From positions 1-64,000 of the forward strand of contig CAKPYV010000008.1 in NCBI GenBank assembly GCA_934203205.1: 64,000 bases of DNA, read 5' to 3'. Position numbers and translations under genes: made by a program. Origin of the DNA: an uncultured Anaerovibrio sp. GTDB taxonomy: Bacteria; Bacillota; Negativicutes; Selenomonadales; Selenomonadaceae. The notes below the pieces were generated by a model. That model made no database searches. It was not told the origin of the DNA and was given only the letters and a program-made list of their open reading frames with translations. Shown in pieces: positions 1-8,893 of the stretch. The first letter of the stretch is position 1. Each line of letters starts with the position of its first letter.

Positions 1-117
1 ACCTGTGCAGGGTACTCCCATACCGCTCATTAGTGTATTCATCGCAATTTTCCGCCTTGGCACTGTTTGAAATGACCTATTTTCTACGAGGATAGCAGAA
101 TTATTGGGATTAACAAT
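1..117 (-). repeat. Partial copy of a dispersed intergenic repeat
   Basis: Read on the minus strand, this stretch aligns by eye with 18612-18735: both contain AATCCCAATAAT followed by CTGCTATC, then GTGCCAA, then TGAATACAC, then an ACCCT..ACAGG tail. A third related end lies at the right edge of the window. The element runs off the left edge, so its full size is not seen here. Confidence 0.6.
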
Positions 118-822
118 ATCGATAAGCCTTGATGATTCGGCAACAGCCGGAGGGGCATGACACTTTTGCGTCGGGAGACTCCTGCTTTTGCGCAGCAAAA
201 GTGGCCCGGTGGTACTTTCTATCATTACGGCTTCTGTGAATTGGCTCAGCGACAAGCGGTATTTGTGCGTAAGGATAAACCACCAGATAGGGCCATTAAG
301 TCGGACAGAGCAAAAGTCGCCATGACCGCAGGCTGTATCAGGAGAACAGAACATCGATAAAGCATGATGATTCGGCAACAGCCGGAGGGGCATGACACTT
401 TTGCGTCGGGAGACTCCTGCTTTTGCGCAGCAAAAGTGGCCCGGTGGTACTTTCTATCATTACGGCTTCTGTGAATTGGCTCAGCGACAAGCGGTATTTG
501 TGCGTAAGGATAAACCACCAGATAGGGCCATTAAGTCGGACAGAGCAAAAGTCGCCATGACCGCAGGCTGTATCAGGAGAACAGAACATCGATAAAGCAT
601 GATGATTCGGCAACAGCCGGAGGGGCATGACACTTTTGCGTCGGGAGACTCCTGCTTTTGCGCAGCAAAAGTGGCCCGGTGGCACTCTCTACCCTTACGT
701 CCTCCGTGAATTGGCTCAGCGACAAGCGGTATCTATGCGTTAGGATAAATCATCAAGTAGGGCCATTAAGTCGGACAGAGCAAAAGTCGTTATGACCGCA
801 GGCTGTATTTCGAGAACCTTTG
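118..822. repeat. Three tandem copies of a 235-bp repeat
   Basis: Units start near 118, 353 and 588 with a 235-bp period. Copies 1 and 2 are nearly identical, differing mainly at the first bases; copy 3 matches at first, then diverges after about 680 and fades near 822. Each unit holds a strong hairpin, CTTTTGC-GCA-GCAAAAG. The 67-residue open frames inside the units are identical by-products of the repeat and have no ribosome site, so no gene is called. Confidence 0.85.
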
Positions 823-920
823 ACATACCGAATTATATTTACAACTCTAGGGAGAGCGGGAACTCGACAAATCATGATTTTCAGTTTTACCAACAATCCA
901 ACGACTTTAGCCGTATACGC

Positions 921-948
921 AAAAAGACTGCCGACCAGCGGCAGCCTT
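921..948 (-). terminator. Rho-independent terminator after the glyS operon
   Basis: On the minus strand GGCTGCCG-CTGGT-CGGCAGTC folds into a hairpin followed by TTTTT. It lies just past the stop of the 69-residue gene and probably ends the glyQS transcript. The stretch from 823 to 920 shows nothing recognisable. Confidence 0.75.
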
Positions 949-960
949 TCGTGCTAAATC

Positions 961-1170
961 TTATTTTACAACCTGTGCCAAAGTAGCAGCAACGCTCTTG
1001 CTCATAATATCCAGAGCTGTATCAACAGCCTTCAGATACAAAAGACCACCATCTGCAACTCCACGGCCATTAGATACTGCATTCAGATCAATATACTCGT
1101 GAGTTGGCAGCTTGCTACGCTCCTCAGCAATTTTTTCCTTGAGAATCTGCTCAATAGCTTCCTGTGTCAT
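961..1170 (-). CDS. Small conserved-looking protein of unknown function downstream of glyS
   Basis: A 69-residue soluble protein, not recognised. It begins MTQEAIEQILKEKIAEE and has a hydrophobic, alanine-rich C-terminal half (residues 40-68) that could form an amphipathic helix; it has no signal peptide and no cysteine. A good ribosome site (GGAGAGG, 7 bases before ATG) and a terminator right after the stop support translation. It follows glyS by 75 bases on the same strand, so it is probably the last gene of the glyQS operon. Function unknown; a role linked to glycyl-tRNA synthetase would be a guess. Confidence 0.7.
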   Translation of the reverse strand: MTQEAIEQILKEKIAEERSKLPTHEYIDLNAVSNGRGVADGGLLYLKAVDTALDIMSKSVAATLAQVVK

Positions 1171-1245
1171 TTTTCAACCTCTCCTCTACAACAAAGTTAA
1201 GTCAATTATAACATAAATTGCACATATTGTGGAAAAAATTTTTAT

Positions 1246-3306
1246 TTACGCCAGCACAATTTTACTAAAGTCAGCCACCTGACAAATCAAATTATCCACC
1301 AGCTTCAAAAGGCCAAGACGATTATTCTTAATCTTCTCATCCTTGTCCATAACCATAACCCCATCAAAGAACGCATCAATAGGGGCAGCCAGCTGAGACA
1401 AGGTAGCAATAGCTCCAGCATAATCCTGAGCAGCGACTTCCTTCTCTACCTTGGAAGCTGCCTCCTCATAAGCCTTGTACAAATCCTTCTCCACCTGCTC
1501 AGCCAAAAGGCCAGTCTCTACAGCAGCCTGAACATCCTCAGCCTTGCGAGCAATATTACCAGTACGCACAAAGGCCTGAATGGTTTTCTCCATATCCTGC
1601 TTTACAGCCTCATTAACAGCCTGAGCTCTCAGGAATACGCCATAAATATCATCAACTGTTACAAATACAGCATCCACTACATCATAGCGAATACCAGCAT
1701 CTGCCAGAACGTTCTTCAAGCGCAGCTTCATGAAATCAGCTACATCATTCTGCAGCTTGGCCTGCTGACCAGCATCAGCAATCTTCAAAAGCTCCATAGA
1801 CTTGGCTACCAGCTGGCTAAGAGAAATATGATACTGGGCTTCCTTCAGCATATTTACAATACCCAAAGCCTGACGGCGCAGAGCAAATGGATCCTGAGAA
1901 CCGGTAGGTATCAAGCCTCTGCTAAAGGTACCTACAATAGTATCAATCTTGTCTGCCAGGGAAACAATTCTACCAGCCACAGAAGCAGGCTGGCTATCCC
2001 CAGCAAAACGAGGCATATAATGCTCATCAATAGCCTGAGCTACAGCCTTGGTTTCGCCATCCAGCAGCGCATATTCACGGCCCATTACACCCTGCAGCTC
2101 AGTAAACTCAGTAACCATGCCAGTTACCAAATCAGCCTTGGCCAGCTTGGCAGCCCGCACAGCATCCTTCTTATCCTGCTCATTGGCACCAATAGCATCA
2201 GCAATATAACCAGCCAGAACCTCCAGACGGAGAGCCTTGTCATAGATAGTACCCAGACCATCCTGGAACACAACAGTCTTAAGCTTTTCACCATGCTGCT
2301 CCAGAGTCTTTTTTCTATCCTCATCAAAGAAGAACTGAGCATCCTCCAAACGAGCACGCAGTACACGCTCATTACCATGCTGTACAGTCTCCAGATGCTC
2401 CTTGCCACCATTACGAATAGTAATAAAGAGAGGCAGCAGCTGTCCATCCTTCAAAACAGGGAAATAGCGCTGATGATCACGCATTGGAGTAATAACAGCC
2501 TCAGCAGGCAAAGCCAAATACTTCTCGTCAAACTTACCACAGAGAGCAGTAGGATACTCTACCAGATAGAGAACCTCCTCCAGCAAATCCTCATTAACCT
2601 CAGCCTGACCGCCATTGGCAGCAGCCACCTCAGCAATCTGCTGGCGAATCATTTCGCAACGCTCATTCTGATCTACAATAATAGAAACCTTGCGACAAGC
2701 CTCTACATAATCATCAGCATTGGCAATCTCAAAATCTCCCTCAGAAAGGAAACGATGACCACGGGAAGTTCTGCCAGACTTAACATTGGCAACCTCAAAA
2801 TCAATAACATCCTGACCATAGAGAGCTACCAGCCAGCGAAGCGGACGGATAAACTTGTAGTCCAAATCTGCCCAATGCATATTGTTAGGGAAATTCAAAC
2901 CATCAACCAGGCCCTTCAAGGTGTCGCCCAGCAAATCAACAGTCTGGCCACCCTTTTCATGAACCATAGCATAAACATAGCCATCCTTGGTAACCAGCTC
3001 CTCAGGCTTTACACCCTGACCACGGGCAAATCCCTGAGCTGCCTTAGTTGGGTTTCCATCTGCATCAAAGGCAATATTTACAGCAGGGCCGCGGTTTTCC
3101 TTGGAAAGGTCTGCCTGCTGCTCTGCCAAGCCCTCTACCAGCAGAGCACTACGGCGAGGAGTACCCAAAGTTTTAATATTCTTGTATTCAATACGCAGCT
3201 CCTCAAAGGTTTTAGCTGCGTTTTCCTTCAACTGGGACAGGATTCCTGGCATTACATGAGCTGGAACCTCCTCAGTACCGATTTCTAACAATAAAGTCTT
3301 GCTCAT
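1246..3306 (-). CDS. glyS: Glycyl-tRNA synthetase beta subunit
   Basis: Beta chain of the bacterial alpha2beta2 glycyl-tRNA synthetase, which recognises and helps charge tRNA-Gly in the cytoplasm. At 686 residues it has the usual family length. It opens with [20 protein letters not shown], the typical GlyS start, and carries the HD-like core (around residues 400-480, [16 protein letters not shown]) and a C-terminal anticodon-binding helical region. The start overlaps the glyQ stop by 4 bases (ATGA), implying translational coupling. Expression should follow the glycine T-box upstream of glyQ. Confidence 0.97.
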   Translation of the reverse strand: MSKTLLLEIGTEEVPAHVMPGILSQLKENAAKTFEELRIEYKNIKTLGTPRRSALLVEGLAEQQADLSKENRGPAVNIAFDADGNPTKAAQGFARGQGVKPEELVTKDGYVYAMVHEKGGQTVDLLGDTLKGLVDGLNFPNNMHWADLDYKFIRPLRWLVALYGQDVIDFEVANVKSGRTSRGHRFLSEGDFEIANADDYVEACRKVSIIVDQNERCEMIRQQIAEVAAANGGQAEVNEDLLEEVLYLVEYPTALCGKFDEKYLALPAEAVITPMRDHQRYFPVLKDGQLLPLFITIRNGGKEHLETVQHGNERVLRARLEDAQFFFDEDRKKTLEQHGEKLKTVVFQDGLGTIYDKALRLEVLAGYIADAIGANEQDKKDAVRAAKLAKADLVTGMVTEFTELQGVMGREYALLDGETKAVAQAIDEHYMPRFAGDSQPASVAGRIVSLADKIDTIVGTFSRGLIPTGSQDPFALRRQALGIVNMLKEAQYHISLSQLVAKSMELLKIADAGQQAKLQNDVADFMKLRLKNVLADAGIRYDVVDAVFVTVDDIYGVFLRAQAVNEAVKQDMEKTIQAFVRTGNIARKAEDVQAAVETGLLAEQVEKDLYKAYEEAASKVEKEVAAQDYAGAIATLSQLAAPIDAFFDGVMVMDKDEKIKNNRLGLLKLVDNLICQVADFSKIVLA

Positions 3307-4184
3307 GCCTTATTCCCCTTTCCCATCATAGGATAACCAAGCTCCTCACGCTGCTTCAAATAGCACTGAGCACACAGTCTAGCCAGCTTTCTTACACGGC
3401 CGATAAAGGCAGCACGCTCAGAAACACTGATAGCACCACGAGCATCCAGCAGGTTGAAGGCATGGGAGCACTTCAATACATAATCATAGGCAGGATGTAC
3501 ATAGCCCTTTTCAATAACTCTTACAGCCTCAGCCTCATACTTGTCAAACAGGTCAAAGAGCAAATCAGCATCAGACAAATCAAAGGCATAGGTAGACTGC
3601 TCAAACTCATTCTGATGGAAAACATCACCATAGGTGTAGTCACCAGTCCACTGAATGTCATAAACATTCTCCACGCCCTGAATATACATAGCCAGACGCT
3701 CCAGACCATAGGTAATCTCTACAGCAGTAGGCTTAATATCCTGACTGCCTACCTGCTGGAAATAGGTGAACTGGGTGATTTCCATACCATCCAGCCATAC
3801 TTCCCAGCCCAGGCCCCAGGCCCCCAAAGTTGGAGACTCCCAGTTATCCTCTACAAAACGGATATCATGCTCCTTTGGATTAATGCCAAGACGCTCCAAG
3901 GAAGCCAGATACAGCTCCTGAATATTGTCAGGGGATGGCTTCATAATAACCTGGAACTGATGATGCTGATACAGACGGTTTGGATTGTCGCCATAACGGC
4001 CATCAGCAGGACGTCTGGATGGCTCCACATAAGCTACATTCCAAGGTTCAGGCCCCAAAACCCGCAAAAAAGTAAATGGGTTCATAGTACCTGCACCCTT
4101 TTCTACATCGTAAGGCTCGCCCAAAATACAGCCCTGTTCTGACCAGAACTGCTGCAAAGCCAGGATGATTTCCTGAAATTTCAT
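3303..4184 (-). CDS. glyQ: Glycyl-tRNA synthetase alpha subunit
   Basis: Alpha chain of the tetrameric glycyl-tRNA synthetase, carrying the class II catalytic core that makes glycyl-adenylate. The 293 residues match the family length; landmarks are [21 protein letters not shown] at the start, [16 protein letters not shown] (about residues 56-71) and [18 protein letters not shown]. It is first in the glyQ-glyS operon, preceded by an AGGAGGA ribosome site and a T-box leader, so its level should rise when uncharged tRNA-Gly accumulates. Confidence 0.97.
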   Translation of the reverse strand: MKFQEIILALQQFWSEQGCILGEPYDVEKGAGTMNPFTFLRVLGPEPWNVAYVEPSRRPADGRYGDNPNRLYQHHQFQVIMKPSPDNIQELYLASLERLGINPKEHDIRFVEDNWESPTLGAWGLGWEVWLDGMEITQFTYFQQVGSQDIKPTAVEITYGLERLAMYIQGVENVYDIQWTGDYTYGDVFHQNEFEQSTYAFDLSDADLLFDLFDKYEAEAVRVIEKGYVHPAYDYVLKCSHAFNLLDARGAISVSERAAFIGRVRKLARLCAQCYLKQREELGYPMMGKGNKA

Positions 4185-4204
4185 ATAAGTTATCCTCCTT
4201 CAAA

Positions 4205-4412
4205 GATGTTACAGTGCAAAAAAATACGCCCCTGTAACATTTACAAAAAATGCTACAGGGACGAGTAATTACCCGCGGTTCCACCCTGCTTGAACAGAAA
4301 ACTCTGCTCCGCCTCATGGATATTTGCTTGCTGCTCCAAAGCGCCCTTCGTTCCCCTGCAGGCTTTCACCCTCCCTGCTCGCTAAAACGGAACTACTCCT
4401 CTTCTTCATTGC
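4205..4412 (-). promoter_or_regulatory. Glycine T-box leader with terminator
   Basis: On the minus strand the T-box signature AGGGTGGAACCGCGGG lies at 4272-4287 and is followed by a terminator: a strong stem (CCCTGTAGCA with TGTTACAGGG) at 4225-4263 and a T-run at 4218-4224. Such leaders sense uncharged tRNA and switch between terminator and antiterminator. A GGC triplet in the upstream half (GAAGGGCGCTTTGG) fits a glycine specifier, but the specifier loop was not folded. Placement in front of glyQS supports the glycine assignment. Confidence 0.9.
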
Positions 4413-4418
4413 AAAATG

Positions 4419-4447
4419 AGTCTATCAAATTTTGCGAGAATTGTCAA
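4419..4447 (-). promoter_or_regulatory. Sigma-70-type promoter of the glyQS T-box transcript
   Basis: On the minus strand TTGACA (4442-4447), a 17-base spacer and TAGACT (4419-4424). A start near 4412 gives a leader of about 230 bases before glyQ, which fits the T-box. Confidence 0.75.
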
Positions 4448-4478
4448 TCTGGGAAATACAAATATATTAAAAATTATA

Positions 4479-5102
4479 TTATACGTATTTCAGCACATCC
4501 TTCAATTCCTCTATAATCCCCGTAGCTGCCTTTTGGTTCAAAACACCTTTTTTCGGCTTCAAGGCATAAACCTTAAGCCCTGCATTTAGTGCAGCCGAAA
4601 TACCTGTAGGAGAATCTTCAACAGCAATAGCGGTTTCCGGATGCAAATTCAAGGCCTCCATAGCTTTCTGATAAATCTCAGGATGGGGCTTGTGCTGCTC
4701 ACAATCAACACCACTTATATAGAAATCTACCAACTCCTCTACCTTGGCTGCCTCCATCATATTTTCTATTTCATATCCTACAGATGAAGAAGCTATACCT
4801 ACCTTCAATCCCTTTTCCTTCAAAGCTTGAAAAACCATCTTTACTTGAGGATTTAACAGCTTGCCAAAGGGAATGGGATCTTCCGTCCAGGTCTTTCTAT
4901 ATTCCAGCTTTAGTTTTTCTCTAAGGATTTCATCATCAGGCACCAGCGCTTCCCAAATAGCCTTTTCATTTGAACCTACAAACTGAGATCCATCGCCCTG
5001 ACTAATTCCATGCTTGGCCAAAAATATTCCTCGGCGCTCTGTATAAAAAGTCTCTGTATCAACTAATACCCCATCCATATCAAAAATTACGCCCTGAATC
5101 AT
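4479..5102 (-). CDS. HAD-superfamily sugar-phosphatase or phosphoglucomutase-like protein
   Basis: A 207-residue cytoplasmic HAD hydrolase of the beta-phosphoglucomutase/phosphatase type. Motif I is FDMDGVLVDTE at residues 7-17, motif II is IASSSVGYE near 104, and motif III/IV is AVEDSPTGISAALNAG near 162. The insert after motif I is an alpha-helical C1 cap. Its own ribosome site (AGGAGG) lies 7 bases before the ATG, but a terminator separates it from the upstream PTS/SIS operon. It may dephosphorylate a sugar phosphate from that pathway; the substrate cannot be read from the sequence. Confidence 0.85.
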   Translation of the reverse strand: MIQGVIFDMDGVLVDTETFYTERRGIFLAKHGISQGDGSQFVGSNEKAIWEALVPDDEILREKLKLEYRKTWTEDPIPFGKLLNPQVKMVFQALKEKGLKVGIASSSVGYEIENMMEAAKVEELVDFYISGVDCEQHKPHPEIYQKAMEALNLHPETAIAVEDSPTGISAALNAGLKVYALKPKKGVLNQKAATGIIEELKDVLKYV

Positions 5103-5127
5103 ATTATTTTCCTCCTGATGTAATATT

Positions 5128-5155
5128 TAAAAAGGAGACTGCCACAGCAGCCTCC
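5128..5155 (-). terminator. Terminator of the PTS/SIS operon
   Basis: On the minus strand GGAGGCTGC-TGTG-GCAGTCTCC followed by TTTTT, just after the SIS gene stop. It should end the operon that starts at the PTS IIA gene. Confidence 0.8.
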
Positions 5156-5175
5156 TCAGCAACATTTGCCAAATA

Positions 5176-6159
5176 TTAGTATTCAAGCTTCCACATATAA
5201 CGACGCTTAGTGAGAGGATGCTGACGAATATAGGACAGTTCCTCTGCATATACACGGAATACAGCGGTGTGAATCAGTGGATCAAAATAGGTTGCCACAG
5301 AACCATCAATTACAGAGGACAAACCATAATCCTTAGCATCCACAACAGTAGTCAAAGCATCAAAACGCTGGAGGAAGGTGAGAGCACGAGCATCAATCTT
5401 GCGAGTCTTGCCATCATTCATCAGCAGAACAAAAGGAACATCCTTCTCCACAATCTCAAATGGGCCATGGAAGAATTCTCCAGAATGGAAGCTTCCGGAA
5501 TTTATCCACTGCATTTCCATCATCAGGCAAATGGAGGTAGAATAAGCAACCTCAGCACTTGCGCCACTGGACATTACATAAACTACAGGTGCATCCTTGT
5601 AAGCTGCAGCAAATTCTTTCGCTGCCTTCTTGGCACTCTGAGCGGAATTCTCAGCCAGCTCAAATACCTTGTTGAAGCCATCAATCATAGCCTCATATCT
5701 GTCATAGCCCTCGGTCTGCTGCAAAATCTCCAGAGCCAAAGCCATAACATAACCCATTTTTTCCAGCTTAGCTGCATAATTTGCCTCAAAACCATGTACG
5801 ATAGTGTAATCAGCGTCTTCTGTCAGAGGGGAATTTGCGACATGGGTAACGCTGACTACTACCGCACCTGCTGCCTTAGCCACAGCATTGGCCTGAACAG
5901 TCTCTGGAGTAGTACCGCCCAAAGAGGCAGTAATAACTACAGTAGTATCTCCCAGCCAATCAGGAGTATCCATATTAAACTCATTAGCTGTGTAATGAGA
6001 TACTCTCAGCTTTTTGCTAGCATTAGCAAGGAAATACTTAGCTGGATAAAGCTCTGACTTGGAAGCTCCGCAGCCTACAAAGGCTACATTTTCCACCTGA
6101 TGCTTGCTAACAATGTCTGCTACGATGTTCTTTGCCTGTGCTAAATCAATGTTGTACAT
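5176..6159 (-). CDS. SIS-domain sugar-amine deglycase, FrlB/GfrE-like
   Basis: A 327-residue protein with two SIS domains (about residues 20-150 and 190-320). The motifs FVGCGASKSELYPA (first phosphosugar site), SSGASAEVAY, the acidic HSGEFFHGPFE segment and the ending RRYMWKLEY are those of FrlB and related deglycases, which split 6-phosphorylated Amadori compounds such as fructoselysine-6-phosphate into a hexose phosphate and the amine. It is the last gene of an operon with all four mannose-class PTS components, the arrangement of gfr-type glucoselysine/fructoselysine systems. A glucosaminate-type substrate is also possible. Enzyme family is well supported; substrate is inferred. Confidence 0.85.
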   Translation of the reverse strand: MYNIDLAQAKNIVADIVSKHQVENVAFVGCGASKSELYPAKYFLANASKKLRVSHYTANEFNMDTPDWLGDTTVVITASLGGTTPETVQANAVAKAAGAVVVSVTHVANSPLTEDADYTIVHGFEANYAAKLEKMGYVMALALEILQQTEGYDRYEAMIDGFNKVFELAENSAQSAKKAAKEFAAAYKDAPVVYVMSSGASAEVAYSTSICLMMEMQWINSGSFHSGEFFHGPFEIVEKDVPFVLLMNDGKTRKIDARALTFLQRFDALTTVVDAKDYGLSSVIDGSVATYFDPLIHTAVFRVYAEELSYIRQHPLTKRRYMWKLEY

Positions 6160-6207
6160 AAAAAATCCTCCTAATTTAAATAGATTACCTAAAAAACAAT
6201 TTATTAT

Positions 6208-7032
6208 TTAAGCGAAAATTCCCAAGGCATTAAATACTATGCCGCCTACAATACATATGGCTAGCATTCTACCTGTAGAAAATTTATGCTTAATCATCCA
6301 ATACATGCCAGCTGTCAAAGCCAGAGGTATCATCTGAGGCAGAATACTATTAAGTACATCCTGCAACACCAGATTAGTTGCTTCAAATTTAATTGGAGTA
6401 ACAATACCTATCATACTGGCTACCATAGCACCAATAACCATAACACCTACGATACTGCAAATATGCAATACCTGCTCCATCATATTACCTTCCTGCAGCT
6501 TGGACAGATATTTTTCTCCCATCTGATAGCCTAATTTGCCACCATACCATGTAACAAGCCATGCAGGCAAAAAGGACAACAGAATTGCCAAAATCGGTCC
6601 CAAAACGCTGCCCTGCTGAGCTAGGGATATACCCAAGCCAAAGGCTATAATACGTACAGTTCCCTGAAAGAAGGAATCACCTATACCAGATAAAGGGCCC
6701 ATTAAAGAGGTCTTTACTGTATTAATGGTATCAGGGTTAAAATTTTCTCTATCTCTGGCATATTTTTCTTCCATAGAGGAAACCAACCCCAAAACAAAGG
6801 AACTGGTCTGAGGCGTACAGTTGTAAAAAGCCATACTTCTTTCATAGGCCTCTTTTTTTCTGGCTACCTGCTCAGGATCGTTCTTATCTGGATATAATCT
6901 CTCCAAAGTTGGGGCAATACCATACATAAAGCCCATGTTCATCTGACGTTCGTAATTCCATGTTGCCTGAATAGTCCAGGACCGCCAGAAAAATTCCCAA
7001 GTTCTGCGCAAATCACTAATTTTCTCTGCCAT
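6208..7032 (-). CDS. Mannose-class PTS permease component IID
   Basis: Integral membrane subunit (274 residues) of a mannose-family phosphotransferase permease. It has the long cytoplasmic N-terminus with RTWEFFWRSWTIQATWNYERQ and the conserved MGPLSGIGDSFFQGT segment near residues 111-125, followed by several membrane helices and a hydrophobic C-terminus. It works with IIC (24 bases upstream) to carry the sugar while IIAB phosphorylates it. Its position between IIC and the SIS enzyme fits a dedicated importer for the deglycase substrate. Confidence 0.93.
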   Translation of the reverse strand: MAEKISDLRRTWEFFWRSWTIQATWNYERQMNMGFMYGIAPTLERLYPDKNDPEQVARKKEAYERSMAFYNCTPQTSSFVLGLVSSMEEKYARDRENFNPDTINTVKTSLMGPLSGIGDSFFQGTVRIIAFGLGISLAQQGSVLGPILAILLSFLPAWLVTWYGGKLGYQMGEKYLSKLQEGNMMEQVLHICSIVGVMVIGAMVASMIGIVTPIKFEATNLVLQDVLNSILPQMIPLALTAGMYWMIKHKFSTGRMLAICIVGGIVFNALGIFA

Positions 7033-7055
7033 AATCTATTTTCCTTTCCCAGCTA

Positions 7056-7850
7056 TTACAAATAGTCATCATCTTCTAATGGATCATAATCATCTGCAGC
7101 TTGTGCCCCACCAGTAGTTGCCGGAGCTGACTTGACACTGTTGACAATATAAGCAAGAATACAAGCAAAAATCGCTACTGCCGTAATACCAAGATTCAGA
7201 TATGCCACTATGAAAAAGCCTAATAGGAAATATACAACCAGCTTGTTATTCATCATAGTTGAAAGCAGAAGCGCAATACCATAAGCGGTAAGGAACTTTG
7301 CTGCCAAATTAAGGCCATCGGTAAGCCAGGCAGGAATCATAGCCACCAAGGACTGTACTACATCTGTGCCTAGATATACCGCAAGAAAGATTGGTACAAA
7401 GTAAGTCAAGGAATACAGCACAGGCCCCCAAAAAATATGCAGCGCTCTTGCTCTGCCAAAATTTCCCTCATTAATGGCATTATCTGCCATATGAGTCAAG
7501 GTTGCCAACAAGGTACGAACCAACATGCCAATCAGCTGTCCCAAAACGCCTATTGGAATAGCCAAGGCCAAGGCCACCTCGGTTGGTGCTCCAGTCAAAA
7601 TAGCAAAGGCTGTAGAAATAATCGCCGCCATATTCAAATCTGGTGGTATTGCAGCACCAATATTTACTACCCCCAGACTCATAAGCTCAATAACTGCACC
7701 TACAGCCAAGCCAGTCTGTACATCCCCCAGAGCCAGACCTACCAAGGTCGATGTCACCAATGGTCTTTCCAGATTCAATCTACCTAGCAGACGAGAATCC
7801 AATATGCAGATTACGCCGATAATACCTAAAATACACGCAGTTGAAAACAT
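7056..7850 (-). CDS. Mannose-class PTS permease component IIC
   Basis: Polytopic membrane subunit of about 264 residues, with N-terminal FSTACILGIIGVICILDSR and the typical GLALGDVQTGLAVGAVIEL segment (about residues 40-58). The ATG at 7850 is preferred because GGGGGA sits 7 bases upstream; a GTG 6 bases earlier would lie inside the ribosome site. The C-terminus is an acidic tail (DDYDPLEDDDYL). It follows IIB by 15 bases. Together with IID it forms the translocation channel. Confidence 0.92.
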   Translation of the reverse strand: MFSTACILGIIGVICILDSRLLGRLNLERPLVTSTLVGLALGDVQTGLAVGAVIELMSLGVVNIGAAIPPDLNMAAIISTAFAILTGAPTEVALALAIPIGVLGQLIGMLVRTLLATLTHMADNAINEGNFGRARALHIFWGPVLYSLTYFVPIFLAVYLGTDVVQSLVAMIPAWLTDGLNLAAKFLTAYGIALLLSTMMNNKLVVYFLLGFFIVAYLNLGITAVAIFACILAYIVNSVKSAPATTGGAQAADDYDPLEDDDYL

Positions 7851-7865
7851 TTGCACATCCCCCTA

Positions 7866-8330
7866 TCAGAAATTCAAATCTTCTTTTTTGTAGGCTGGTG
7901 TCTGCTGCATGAAAATCTCAATTCCCATAGACAGTATCTTTTTGGTATTCTCCTCATCCTCAGGTGTCAGGAAAATCGAGCCACCATATTGCTTGGAGCC
8001 TGCTACATTGGCAGTAGCTCCATAATTGATTGTGGTAAGCTTAGGATATTTTTGACAAAAAGCTGCTAAAGTTGCTGTATTGCCAAAAATCATCATAATA
8101 TTTTCATCCAAGGTTTCAACCTTTGGCATTTTAGCCAATGCCTTTTCCAAAGTAAAAATATTAAGTCTTACACCAGTTGGCTTGCTTAAGGACAATGCAG
8201 ATTTTTTCAGTTCATCGTTAGCTGCGGCATCATCCACTATGATGATACGCTGCGCACTTATGTGATTAACCCAACCAAATACTACCTGACCGTGCAATAA
8301 TCTGTAATCAAGTCTTACCAATTTAATCAT
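7866..8330 (-). CDS. Mannose-class PTS component IIB
   Basis: Cytoplasmic phosphocarrier, 154 residues, usual for the family. The phospho-accepting histidine is His14 in RLDYRLLHGQVVFGWV. It takes phosphate from IIA and passes it to the sugar entering through IIC/IID. The start overlaps the IIA stop by 4 bases (ATGA). IIA and IIB are separate proteins here, as in many Firmicute amino-sugar PTS systems. Confidence 0.94.
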   Translation of the reverse strand: MIKLVRLDYRLLHGQVVFGWVNHISAQRIIIVDDAAANDELKKSALSLSKPTGVRLNIFTLEKALAKMPKVETLDENIMMIFGNTATLAAFCQKYPKLTTINYGATANVAGSKQYGGSIFLTPEDEENTKKILSMGIEIFMQQTPAYKKEDLNF

Positions 8331-8746
8331 AAATCATCATCCTCCTCATCAGCAGCTAACAGCATGGCATTACAGTTCACAATCTGATTTTTTGCTTCTT
8401 TTATCATTTCATTTAGCTGATTCCCATCAAGCTTTTCTTCTGTGGTAGCCAGACTCAAAGCTAAAGGTATATTCATTCCGCATACTACATTCATAGCAGG
8501 ATATTCCTTCAAAAGAGCGAGCATAGTGTTATTGACACTTCCCCCCAACGAGTCAGTCAATACATATACATCATCATCCTTGGCAAAAGTTGCCAGTAAC
8601 GAGCGCATACGAATATCTATTCCTTCCTGTTCATCTCTCGTAGTCGAAAGCCAATGCAGATTATCCTGTGGGCCGAAAATCATCTCAATTGTATGCTTCA
8701 TACCCTTAGCCATATCCCCATGAGATGCTAAAACTATTTGGTTCAA
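8327..8746 (-). CDS. Mannose-class PTS component IIA
   Basis: Cytoplasmic phosphocarrier of 139 residues and first gene of the operon. His9 in IVLASHGDMAKGM is the expected phosphorylation site for HPr-P, and SLGGSVNNT (about 65-73) is the second family motif. Translation starts at a TTG preceded by AAGGAGGGG. The acidic end (AADEEDDDL) is typical. A consensus promoter with a palindromic operator lies directly upstream, so this is where the operon is controlled. Confidence 0.93.
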   Translation of the reverse strand: MNQIVLASHGDMAKGMKHTIEMIFGPQDNLHWLSTTRDEQEGIDIRMRSLLATFAKDDDVYVLTDSLGGSVNNTMLALLKEYPAMNVVCGMNIPLALSLATTEEKLDGNQLNEMIKEAKNQIVNCNAMLLAADEEDDDL

Positions 8747-8804
8747 CTTTGTCCCCTCCTTATGTATTCTATAATGTCGTAATCGTTATAGATGTTATGG
8801 TTAT

Positions 8805-8833
8805 ATAATAACGACTATATCGTTATTTGTCAA
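8805..8833 (-). promoter_or_regulatory. PTS operon promoter with an embedded 19-bp palindrome
   Basis: On the minus strand TTGACA (8828-8833), a 17-base spacer and TATTAT (8805-8810). The spacer is almost filled by a perfect palindrome, ATAACGA-CTATA-TCGTTAT (8808-8826). A bound repressor there would block RNA polymerase. The neighbouring GntR/UTRA protein is the obvious candidate. Confidence 0.8.
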
Positions 8834-8841
8834 GAGTTTTT

Positions 8842-8887
8842 AAAAAAAATACCTTTCAAACAGATAAATCTCTGTTCAAAAGGTATT
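8842..8887 (-). terminator. Terminator of the gntR gene
   Basis: On the minus strand AATACCTTTTGAACAGA pairs with TCTGTTTGAAAGGTATT, followed by a run of T. It separates the regulator transcript from the PTS operon, which has its own promoter. Confidence 0.85.
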
Positions 8888-8893
8888 TGCTAT

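Noticed and set aside
157..595. Two identical 67-residue open frames near the start of the window
   Set aside because: They are copies of the 235-bp tandem repeat, have no ribosome site, and the frame is broken in the third copy.
1828..3288. Long plus-strand frame (486 residues) opposite glyS
   Set aside because: Antisense shadow of a well-supported gene, composition unlike a protein, no ribosome site.
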